A stretch of DNA of 64,000 nucleotides from CAJXUU01 sp963975265 (GTDB taxonomy: Bacteria; Bacteroidota; Bacteroidia; Chitinophagales; Saprospiraceae). Each line of letters opens with the position of its first letter. Position 1 is the stretch's first letter. The position numbers and the translations under genes were made by a program. The notes under the pieces were generated by a model, which made no database searches, was not told the origin of the DNA, and was given only the letters and a program-made list of their open reading frames with translations. The stretch covers positions 1 through 64,000 of the forward strand of contig CAXBGT010000003.1 in the NCBI GenBank assembly GCA_963975265.1, in the 5' to 3' direction. Below are positions 57,097 through 64,000 of the stretch, piece after piece.

Positions 57097-57326
57097 GCAT
57101 CTACTTCTTTGTCCAAATCCTCGTTGGTAAATGTTTTACCGGATGCTATTTGTGACCGTGATTCATCTACAACTAGTTTCTGAGCATCCGATAGCTTAAA
57201 TAAACCCTTCTCGGTCTCAAACTCAATAGGGTTAACACTTCTTTTAACAAGTGATCGTCAACAGTGTCTAGCTGCTTATAAACCTTTTCTCTCTATTTTG
57301 TAGTAGACAAATAGTTCGATTTTCAT
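57081..57326 (-). pseudogene. Antitoxin remnant paired with the ParE/RelE-like toxin
   Basis: From ATG 57326 a short frame (MKIELFVYYKIERKGL) stops. The next frame gives VYKQLDTVDDHLLKEVLTL. The first frame then resumes with VNPIEFETEKGLFKLSDAQK and ends DLDKEVDACLNE at 57081. At least two frameshifts break it. The pieces match the helical small antitoxins that precede ParE-type toxins in Bacteroidota. With the toxin remnant this accounts for most of the 56764-57389 gap. Confidence 0.65.
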
Positions 57327-57389
57327 ATTAATATATGAAAAAATGAAATGTGCCTTTTATTGTCATTTGATTTTTAAATTATGAATTTC

Positions 57390-60300
57390 TCAATCCTCCG
57401 CATCCCCTTCTATCAAATCGGGTACAGCCATGTTTTCATTCACAAAATTGCACCATTTACAATTCTCTTCTCCACATCCTTCTGTGAATTCATGTTTCTG
57501 GATGCTTTTATAGGAATCGACCAATTGCTTACCAACGATTTCCATTTCAAATTCTTCCACTTCAAATTTTCTTCTTTGAAATCGGCCATCTTTTTGCTTT
57601 TCTACAAAATCCATCGAACCAGACCTCATGGTCTGTTTCAATCTATCGTCACCTCGTAGTAATAGTTTATAGAAAACGATCTGCCTCCAATAATCCCCCC
57701 CTGGATCTTCGTCACCAGTTGGGCCTTTTAGTTTGGCAGGATCGTACCTTCCTGTTTTATAATCAATTACTTGTAGGTGATCATCGTAAACAGCTACTTG
57801 ATCGAGTTTTCCTGAGATAGGTACTCCAACATATTCCGTCTTGATGTCAAACTCAATTTCGAATTTTCTAGGCAATGACCATTGACTACTATACTCAGCG
57901 AAGTATTCAGCCAATAGGATCTTACCTCTTACCTCACTCAATTCTCTTTCTTTAACAGTAAAGTGAGAATGATACTTTTTCATCCCAATACGGAAGTGGG
58001 TGTGTAGCACTTCTTCTTCAAGTACAGCCCTTGCTGGATCTGCTTCCATGTCCCGGAAATACATTTCTAATGCATAATGAATGGCATTTCCAAACCCATT
58101 GGACGCACTCCTAGCCATCGGTACACGAAGAATATTTTCAAAGTAGAAAGTGATTGGACATTTCAGGTACTTATTGAGACTAGTGGTACTCATTTTGAAT
58201 GTCTGAAGTACCTTATCTATTTCATCATGTTCAAGAAGTCTTATCTCACCCTGGGCGTATCTCATTAGAGTTGCTGTGTATTCTATTACCGCTTCATCTT
58301 CTACAGCCTTTTGGGTTATGTCTTCTTCATTTGATGTGATTTCTGCTATGAACCTGGCAGGTTCCAGTGCTTTTTCATTTTCATTGAAATCAGCATGTGT
58401 GATCGTCAATACATCTCTTGCTCGAGTCATAGCTACATAGAATAGTCTTCTATCATCCTCGATATCACTTTGTGCAGATGCGGGCACTAAGGTTTTTGGG
58501 TAAGTATATTTACCACCTCCACCATAGTTACGAGCTACCCAATTACTAGTATCGGCCTTTAGGATATAGACATGATTAAATTCTAGCCCTTTAGATCCAT
58601 GAGCGGTAAGAAAATGAATGCCTTTTTCTGAGAAAATGATTTTGCTTAGTGGAAGTTCAATATTATTTTCCTCCATTTTTTCGATCATGTCCAAGATCAG
58701 TGGCATTGTTATGTTCTCCTCTCTTGCTGATTCTTCTTTGATGAAATTAAAAAATGTATTTACCAACTGTAATCTCCATACTTTGTCTGAGCTAGCAAGG
58801 ATATCATCAAGAACGGCTCCTCGAGTTAGTATTCTCTCAAACAAAACTTGAGCTGTTACATTAGGTATATCTTTGATCCAACCTTCTAGGGCATCACTGA
58901 ATTTTATAATATTAGATACATCTTCGATTCCCGCTTTTTTTAGACTTTCTACATTGTTGATGACTGTTCTCCACCTTTTATCATCCTCAGTCTCGTCCGT
59001 ACGATTGGAACAATATACGCTTATCAATGCGACATCCATGGCAGAAATACCAAAGTAGTCGTAGTGCATCATCTCAAAGAGAAACTTATCTCCTGAGAAT
59101 GGCTTGTCCACTTCGGACATGATATATTTCAAAATGGATATTAATCGTTTGACTTCACCTTCCTTCAGAACATTCACCTTTCTTTTGATATTGAGAGGTA
59201 TGCCTTGGAGTGTCAGATATTTAACTATGTTTTCTACATTTTTATGTTTTCTGTAAATTACAGCTATTTCGTTGAGTGGAGTTCCCGCTTTATGTTTTGC
59301 GAGTATATCATTGATGATTCCTATTTCTTCTTGAGCTACATTCTTATATCTATATACTTTTGGTGCAGCACCATTGTTTTTACTTTTGTCTCTACTTTCT
59401 ATTAGTTCTTTGGTAAGGTGAGGCCTTACTTTTACGAGCCTTTCATCATTGTGCTCAATTAGAGTCTTCGACCAATCAAGGATTCTCTGATCAGACCTAT
59501 AATTATTATCCAGTACTATCTCTGTAGGATCATATTTGTCTGCGAAGTCTATGATGTTATTCATGTTGGCCCCTTGGAATCGGTAGATAGACTGATCATC
59601 GTCACCTACGATGAATACATTTGGTTTATCATCTATAGGATTATCCGCCAGTAAGAAAAGTAGTTCATTTTGCGCGCCATTGGTATCTTGATATTCATCT
59701 ACAAGAATAAATTGAAAGCGTTCCTGATAAGATGCCAATAGATCATCATTTTCTGCTAAAATTTTGATAACCCAAAGGATCATATCATTATAGTCGTATC
59801 GTTCTTTTCTAGCAAGGATCTTATTGTACGTTTCTAATTCTCTACTAGCCGCTATCAAGCCATCAAAACCCGCTATTTCTTGTGCGACTTTGTCATCGTT
59901 AATTTGACCTTTGGTATATATGGTACCTGTTTGTTTTCCAGTTTGTTTTCCTTTGACTATGTATTTAGGATTGATATAATCTCCGTTGAGGTCTGTTTCG
60001 TGATAGAAGTCATGAAGCATATTTACATTTTCTTCAATCTCTTCAGTTGTCCATTTCTCTTGTTTCATGATGTTGAACAAGTTCTTGAGTCGATCTGCTT
60101 CGTAGTACAGATTACCCTTGAAACGCTTTAATGGATGATCATCAGCAAATCCATCAATGATCTCTCGATACACATCTACCAGCTCCAATTCTGATATCAA
60201 TTGCAAATTTCTAAATCCACCAAAAAACTGAATATTCTCCTGAATTACATAATTACAAAATGAGTGAAAAGTGAAAATATTAGCGTTGTAAGCTTCTGGC

Positions 60301-60575
60301 CCTATAAATTGTTTTAACCTTTCTCTCATTGCTATACTTCCAGAATCCGTAAAAGTAAGTGAGAGAATATTATTGGTGTTTACATCTGTTTGTTGTAATA
60401 TATTTCCTATCCTGACGGCAAGTAATTGTGTTTTACCCGTTCCTGGACCAGCAACAGTCATAACTGGACCATATATCTGATCTACAGCCAATCGTTGCTT
60501 TTCATTCAAAGTCTTTTTTGCATTCTGAAATGCCTGATTATATTGTTCGAGTGTCTTTTTTCTGGAATTGTCCAT
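57390..60575 (-). CDS. UvrD/Rep-family helicase-nuclease with C-terminal PD-(D/E)XK and Fe-S staple
   Basis: 1061 aa. Superfamily 1 helicase motifs: Walker A VAGPGTGKTQLLA, motif II VDEYQDTN, motif III GDDDQSIYRFQGA, NNYRSDQRI, and TAHGSKGLEFNHVYI late in the helicase. The C-terminal RecB-like nuclease (about 830-1040) has GKLDQVAVYDDHLQVIDYKTG. Four cysteines (one in LKCPITFYFE, three in CGEENCKWC) form an AddB/Cas4-type [4Fe-4S] staple. It should process double-strand breaks with 3'-5' unwinding. It is single-gene, not an AddAB pair. Confidence 0.93.
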   Translation of the reverse strand: MDNSRKKTLEQYNQAFQNAKKTLNEKQRLAVDQIYGPVMTVAGPGTGKTQLLAVRIGNILQQTDVNTNNILSLTFTDSGSIAMRERLKQFIGPEAYNANIFTFHSFCNYVIQENIQFFGGFRNLQLISELELVDVYREIIDGFADDHPLKRFKGNLYYEADRLKNLFNIMKQEKWTTEEIEENVNMLHDFYHETDLNGDYINPKYIVKGKQTGKQTGTIYTKGQINDDKVAQEIAGFDGLIAASRELETYNKILARKERYDYNDMILWVIKILAENDDLLASYQERFQFILVDEYQDTNGAQNELLFLLADNPIDDKPNVFIVGDDDQSIYRFQGANMNNIIDFADKYDPTEIVLDNNYRSDQRILDWSKTLIEHNDERLVKVRPHLTKELIESRDKSKNNGAAPKVYRYKNVAQEEIGIINDILAKHKAGTPLNEIAVIYRKHKNVENIVKYLTLQGIPLNIKRKVNVLKEGEVKRLISILKYIMSEVDKPFSGDKFLFEMMHYDYFGISAMDVALISVYCSNRTDETEDDKRWRTVINNVESLKKAGIEDVSNIIKFSDALEGWIKDIPNVTAQVLFERILTRGAVLDDILASSDKVWRLQLVNTFFNFIKEESAREENITMPLILDMIEKMEENNIELPLSKIIFSEKGIHFLTAHGSKGLEFNHVYILKADTSNWVARNYGGGGKYTYPKTLVPASAQSDIEDDRRLFYVAMTRARDVLTITHADFNENEKALEPARFIAEITSNEEDITQKAVEDEAVIEYTATLMRYAQGEIRLLEHDEIDKVLQTFKMSTTSLNKYLKCPITFYFENILRVPMARSASNGFGNAIHYALEMYFRDMEADPARAVLEEEVLHTHFRIGMKKYHSHFTVKERELSEVRGKILLAEYFAEYSSQWSLPRKFEIEFDIKTEYVGVPISGKLDQVAVYDDHLQVIDYKTGRYDPAKLKGPTGDEDPGGDYWRQIVFYKLLLRGDDRLKQTMRSGSMDFVEKQKDGRFQRRKFEVEEFEMEIVGKQLVDSYKSIQKHEFTEGCGEENCKWCNFVNENMAVPDLIEGDAED

Positions 60576-60740
60576 ACGTTAATATCGAGTTAAGAAATGA
60601 ATTGGTTTTAAACCTCAAGTTTATCCTACTGTCAAAGAAGCGAAAATACATTAATAGTTTTCATATCCATAGAAGAAAGAAAAGATAAAATCTTAAAGAT
60701 ACTTTCTAGGATATGAGGACGAAAATTAAAAATCAAAATA

Positions 60741-61130
60741 ATGAAAAAGGTAATATTTTTAATCGCAGTATTCACAATGGCCATAGGTTATACATCGGAA
60801 GCACAGATTTCTCAATCAGAAGTTCAACAAGTTGAACACGCTGAGCAGTTAGATGATCGAAGAATGGAAAAAGACGAGAAAACGGCAAAAAAAAATCGTA
60901 AAAGACATCTAAAATCAAAGAAAAAAGCGCATAAAAAACATCTCAAATCAATGCGCAGAGTAGCAAAAGCAGATGGCGTGGTTACTCCTGAGGAAAAGGC
61001 TGTCATGAAAGATGAAAGAAAGAAAATGAAAAAGAATTCCAAAAGAAAAGGGAAGCGTAATCACAAAAAGAACCAGCTCAAAAAAGATAAGCTCAGAAAT
61101 GATGCGACACCGGGAGGTTCTGGTTACTAA
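60741..61130 (+). CDS. Secreted lysine-rich hypothetical protein
   Basis: 129 aa. A signal peptide (MKKVIFLIAVFTMAIGYTSE, AQ) is followed by a very basic mature chain, about one third Lys/Arg, with ADGVVTPEEKAVMKDERKK recalling the TerB-like acidic-residue helix-turn in a short form. Polycationic composition suggests binding of nucleic acid or acidic polysaccharide outside the cytoplasm. It is followed by a terminator. No homologue is recognised. Confidence 0.65.
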   Translation: MKKVIFLIAVFTMAIGYTSEAQISQSEVQQVEHAEQLDDRRMEKDEKTAKKNRKRHLKSKKKAHKKHLKSMRRVAKADGVVTPEEKAVMKDERKKMKKNSKRKGKRNHKKNQLKKDKLRNDATPGGSGY

Positions 61131-61160
61131 TTCAAATAGAGATTAAGTTATAGCAAGCGT

Positions 61161-61200
61161 GAGGCTGTTCGGATCTAGGATTTGGGCAGTCTCTTTTTTT
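61161..61200 (+). terminator. Terminator after the lysine-rich gene
   Basis: GAGGCTG pairs with CAGTCTC (one G-T pair) around a loop of about 20 bases and is followed by a long T run. It lies immediately before the restriction endonuclease gene, so that gene needs its own promoter. A TACTTTTG at 61218-61225 fits TAnnTTTG but is only 3 bases from the ATG. Confidence 0.6.
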
Positions 61201-61228
61201 GTTTAATTCAGTTTGATTACTTTTGATA

Positions 61229-61936
61229 ATGAATGAAGATCAACTACTCACAATTGTAAATGACTATTTCAAGAAAAACATCTTTGAAAATCATATAAAT
61301 AGTGCAAAATCCAAACACATAAAACTTTCATCGTACAAGATCAATCCCATTGTCGTAAAGTACCTATCTAAATTACTAGAAGATCAATTTAATCCCATAG
61401 GTATTGCAAAAGCACTTTACTATCCTAGAGTATTGGGCACCTCAATAAATACATCTTTTGGAACAAGGATACAAAATATGTTTGTTGACTTAGGCCTTGC
61501 GGAAGGTTCATTAATAAAAGGCATGGACATTGAATTCATTGATCATCTAGATGGAAGGCAAAAATATTGTCAATTAAAATCTGGGCCCAATACTATAAAT
61601 TCTGAAGATGTAAATCCTTTACTAACTAAATTTAATAAAGTAGCAAATTTGGCTAGAACAAATAATACAAAATTAAGTAATTCTGATTTGACTTTAGGAG
61701 TCTTGTATGGCGAAGAACATCAGCTTAGTAAACATTACCAAAAAATTGACCGTACGTATCCAGTTATTATTGGAAAAGAACTATGGCATAGAATTACTGG
61801 TTTTGAAAATTTCTACCCAAAGCTAGTGAAAGGTCTTGATAGTATAATCTTAAATTTAGACACAGAAAATATTCTTAAAGAAGGTTACTTAGCACTGGCT
61901 AAAGATGTGGAAGATTCTGACTTATTTAATTTCTGA
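61229..61936 (+). CDS. Type II restriction endonuclease, Eco47II/PmeII-like family
   Basis: 235 aa from ATG 61229; the frame can be opened at a TTG two codons earlier. The family pattern: NPIVVKYLSKLL, FGTRIQNMFVDLGLAEGS, and the PD-(D/E)XK-like GMDIEFIDHLDG to YCQLKSGPNTINSED, whose Asp, Gln and Lys form the active site. Eco47II relatives recognise GGNCC or GGWCC; the exact site here is inference. It converges on the methyltransferase, whose coding region overlaps this 3' end by 52 bases. Confidence 0.85.
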   Translation: MNEDQLLTIVNDYFKKNIFENHINSAKSKHIKLSSYKINPIVVKYLSKLLEDQFNPIGIAKALYYPRVLGTSINTSFGTRIQNMFVDLGLAEGSLIKGMDIEFIDHLDGRQKYCQLKSGPNTINSEDVNPLLTKFNKVANLARTNNTKLSNSDLTLGVLYGEEHQLSKHYQKIDRTYPVIIGKELWHRITGFENFYPKLVKGLDSIILNLDTENILKEGYLALAKDVEDSDLFNF

Positions 61937-63150
61937 TAGTACTCATTAAGAAATGCAACTATCGAATATCCAATCTCTTTTCCTAGATTACAAGGCACTG
62001 CATTGCCAATTTGCTTGTATTGTTGAGAAACTGAACCCTGAAAACTCCAATCATCTGGGAATGTTTGGATCCTAGCATATTCTCTTACTCTAAAAGGCCT
62101 TGTTTCATCCGGATGGCATCGTTCTGTTTGTTTCTGAGCTGGACTACAAGTTAGAGTGAGACAAGGCTCATCCCAACCTATTCTCCTTGCCATTCCTGTT
62201 TTACCACCACCTAGATAATAGCTTTTTCCCATATATTCCATCTGAATATTCTTTGGTAAATTTCTCCAATACCCTTTAGGAGGCACTAAGTCTAAAACTT
62301 CTTTTTTATGTTCCGGATAATTCGAGCCGGGAGAATTAGGAACATTACTATCATATAAGTCGCCTTTTTTTAATGCATCTTCAAGATTAAATGTTCTTTT
62401 ATATGGATCTGGATATTTGTATTCTAAATCTATATCTTTTCTAATTCCAACAATTATTAATCTTTCTCTTTTCTGAGGAACATTATAATTTATTGCCTTA
62501 AGCACTCTAACAGGAACAACATTATATCCGATTTCATCTAATATTGAAATCATTCCTTGTAAGGTTTTCCCTTTCTCATGAGACCTTAATCCCTTTACAT
62601 TTTCTCCAATACAAATCAAAGGGTTTACTTCTTGTACCACTCTAGCAAACTCATAAAATAAAGTGCCTCTTGCATCTTCAAGGCCTAATTTTTTTCCTGC
62701 GTAACTAAAAGCTTGGCACGGAAACCCGCCAGCTACAACGTCAACCTTATTACTAAATTCAGTAAATGAATAATCCTTAATATCTCCTTCTAAAACATTC
62801 CAATCTGGTCTATTATGTTTTAATGTTTGGCAAGCCCACTTATCTATTTCATTTAAAGCCACACAATCTAAACCCGCTTCCTCTAAGCCAATAGCCATAC
62901 CTCCAGCTCCAGCAAAAAGTTCTATAGTAGAATATTGATTATTGGGTATAATGGAATTATCAGTTTCCTCTGCATCTAGCTCAGAAAACAAATTTAGAAA
63001 TGAATGGACTTGATCTTTTTTATACACTCTATAATTACTAATAGGTTCACGAAAAGCATTCAGTTTACCATTCCTATCCCACCTTCTTAGAGTTTCTTTA
63101 CTTTTACCTAATTTTTCAGACACCTCAGCAAGAGAATAATAATTTTTCAT
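61885..63150 (-). CDS. DNA (cytosine-5) methyltransferase with N-terminal MerR-type HTH
   Basis: 421 aa from ATG 63150. Residues 1-55 form a MerR-like helix-turn-helix (YSLAEVSEKLGKSKETLRRW and YRVYKKDQV). The m5C core follows: motif I TIELFAGAGGMAIGLEEAG, motif IV GGFPCQAFSYAGKKLG with the catalytic Cys, motif VI GENVKGL, motif VIII QKRERLIIVGI, motif X QIGNAVP. It protects host DNA from the partner endonuclease. The start at 63168 would lie inside a dyad, so 63150 is preferred. The HTH suggests self-regulation of the module. Confidence 0.92.
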   Translation of the reverse strand: MKNYYSLAEVSEKLGKSKETLRRWDRNGKLNAFREPISNYRVYKKDQVHSFLNLFSELDAEETDNSIIPNNQYSTIELFAGAGGMAIGLEEAGLDCVALNEIDKWACQTLKHNRPDWNVLEGDIKDYSFTEFSNKVDVVAGGFPCQAFSYAGKKLGLEDARGTLFYEFARVVQEVNPLICIGENVKGLRSHEKGKTLQGMISILDEIGYNVVPVRVLKAINYNVPQKRERLIIVGIRKDIDLEYKYPDPYKRTFNLEDALKKGDLYDSNVPNSPGSNYPEHKKEVLDLVPPKGYWRNLPKNIQMEYMGKSYYLGGGKTGMARRIGWDEPCLTLTCSPAQKQTERCHPDETRPFRVREYARIQTFPDDWSFQGSVSQQYKQIGNAVPCNLGKEIGYSIVAFLNEYYQKLNKSESSTSLASAK

Positions 63151-63181
63151 AACCACATTATACAACATTACACAATGGTTA
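63150..63181. promoter_or_regulatory. Dyad on the methyltransferase start region
   Basis: TAACCACATT at 63150-63159 and AATGGTTA at 63174-63181 are inverted (TAACCA-ATT with AAT-GGTTA, one extra base). A TATAAT lies between them on the minus strand. The dyad abuts the ATG at 63150, a natural operator position for the HTH of the enzyme itself. Confidence 0.45.
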
Positions 63182-63238
63182 CAAACTTATGTGAAATAAT
63201 TGTCATATCAAAATAAAAAGAGAATTTTCAAATAAAAA

Positions 63239-64000
63239 TCACTCCAACGCCTCCAAAATATCATTCATAATATCTTCATGATGCTCCAAACCGATAGAAA
63301 TTCTAATCATTCCATCAGTAATGCCCACTGCAGCCTTCTCTTCGTCAGATAATTTGCTGTGCGTCGTAGATGCTGGATGTGAGACTATCGTTCGGCTATC
63401 TCCTAGATTGGCAGTCAGAGAGCACATTTTTATATTATTAAGAAAGTTCCTTCCAGCATCCAACCCTCCTTCAATCTCAAATGCAATGATATTACCACCC
63501 AACTTCATCTGTTTTTTAGCTAGATCATATTTAGGATGAGATTTAAGGAATGGATATTTGAGCCAATTTACTTTACGATGATTTTCTAGATCGGTAGCTA
63601 TTTTCAAAGCTGTTTCGCAATGTCTTTCTATTCTTACGGCAAGTGTTTCTAGACTTTTAGATAGTATCCACGCATTAAATGGTGATATCGATGGGCCAGT
63701 ATTTCGTGCAAAAAGATAAATCTCTCTGATCAACTCTTTCTTACCTACAGCTGCACCACCAAGAACTCTACCTTGTCCATCAATAAGCTTCGTAGCAGAA
63801 TGAATCACTATGTCCGCTCCAAATTTAATAGGTTGCTGGATATATGGTGTGGCGAAACAGTTATCAATAACTAACAATAGATTATGCTTCTTAGTTATAT
63901 GCCCTAAAGCTTCCATATCCAAAATTTGCACACCAGGATTAGTTGGAGACTCCGCATAAAGTATCTTAGTATTAGGCGTGATCATTGCTTCAATTGCGTC
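63239..64000 (-). CDS. metZ: Trans-sulfuration PLP enzyme (O-succinylhomoserine sulfhydrylase-like), partial
   Basis: Incomplete: the frame stays open to the window edge (DAIEA precedes the first internal Met), so the N-terminal part is missing. The visible 250 residues are the Cys/Met metabolism PLP family: ILYAESPTNPGVQILDMEA, LLVIDNCFATPYIQQP, the PLP Lys in HSATKLIDGQGRVLGG, and ISIGLEHHEDI at the end. The IDGQGRVLGG segment fits MetZ better than cystathionine gamma-lyase. It makes homocysteine from an activated homoserine and sulfide. Confidence 0.87.
   Translation of the reverse strand, partial: DAIEAMITPNTKILYAESPTNPGVQILDMEALGHITKKHNLLLVIDNCFATPYIQQPIKFGADIVIHSATKLIDGQGRVLGGAAVGKKELIREIYLFARNTGPSISPFNAWILSKSLETLAVRIERHCETALKIATDLENHRKVNWLKYPFLKSHPKYDLAKKQMKLGGNIIAFEIEGGLDAGRNFLNNIKMCSLTANLGDSRTIVSHPASTTHSKLSDEEKAAVGITDGMIRISIGLEHHEDIMNDILEALE

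Overview
The window looks like a chromosomal segment of a Bacteroidota bacterium, most likely near the Saprospiria/Chitinophagia group. The evidence is the low GC content, two type IX secretion C-terminal domains of the 'PNP' (type A) form and one gliding-associated CHU_C (type B) form, PKD- and SprB-like repeats in huge surface proteins, a DUF1800/DUF1501 gene pair, a Rieske lipoprotein, lipoproteins with short lipoboxes, and very few Shine-Dalgarno-like sites. The species assignment is inference. No rRNA, tRNA, CRISPR array, prophage or intact insertion sequence was seen.

Layout. 0.2-7.4 kb: a von Willebrand-like membrane protein, then a forward run with an unknown 132-aa protein, two paralogous cyclophilin lipoproteins (the second with an added PKD domain), a polyphosphate glucokinase-like ROK kinase, a metal-dependent cyclase, a small membrane TPR protein and a lipoprotein. 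7.5-11.7 kb: divergent galK and gcvP. 11.9-21.3 kb: a nitrogen block on the minus strand (P-II protein, Amt, an outer-membrane barrel, gltB, gltD). 21.5-26.5 kb: an unknown helical protein, then a minus-strand set with both arms of the bacterial N-degron pathway (aat, clpS), an M16 peptidase, a NadR-like ATPase and a peroxiredoxin. 26.6-41.2 kb: two giant secreted proteins (a frameshifted ~1860-residue PKD adhesin and a 1187-aa leucine-rich/SprB-repeat protein). These flank MarC, a MalY/PatB lyase, a Rieske lipoprotein and formimidoyltransferase-cyclodeaminase. 42.3-46.0 kb: a two-gene beta-oxidation operon. 46.1-51.6 kb: a glycosyltransferase and the DUF1800/DUF1501/sorting-domain cluster. 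51.7-57.3 kb: an ECF sigma factor with a small anti-sigma-like protein, a LytS/LytTR two-component pair and a metal-chelate binding protein, bracketed by two damaged toxin-antitoxin loci. 57.4-64 kb: a helicase-nuclease with an Fe-S staple, a basic secreted protein, a type II restriction-modification pair, and the start of a PLP sulfhydrylase cut by the window edge.

Accessory decay is concentrated in gaps between housekeeping genes. A broken glycosyltransferase, a multiply frameshifted secreted protein, a YefM antitoxin with a premature stop beside an intact YoeB toxin, and a ParE/RelE toxin-antitoxin pair broken in both genes were all found by reading gaps in translation. The most system-like feature is the restriction-modification module: an Eco47II/PmeII-like endonuclease convergent with, and overlapping, a C5-cytosine methyltransferase that carries its own N-terminal MerR-type helix-turn-helix, with a dyad lying directly on its start. 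This suggests self-control without a separate controller protein.
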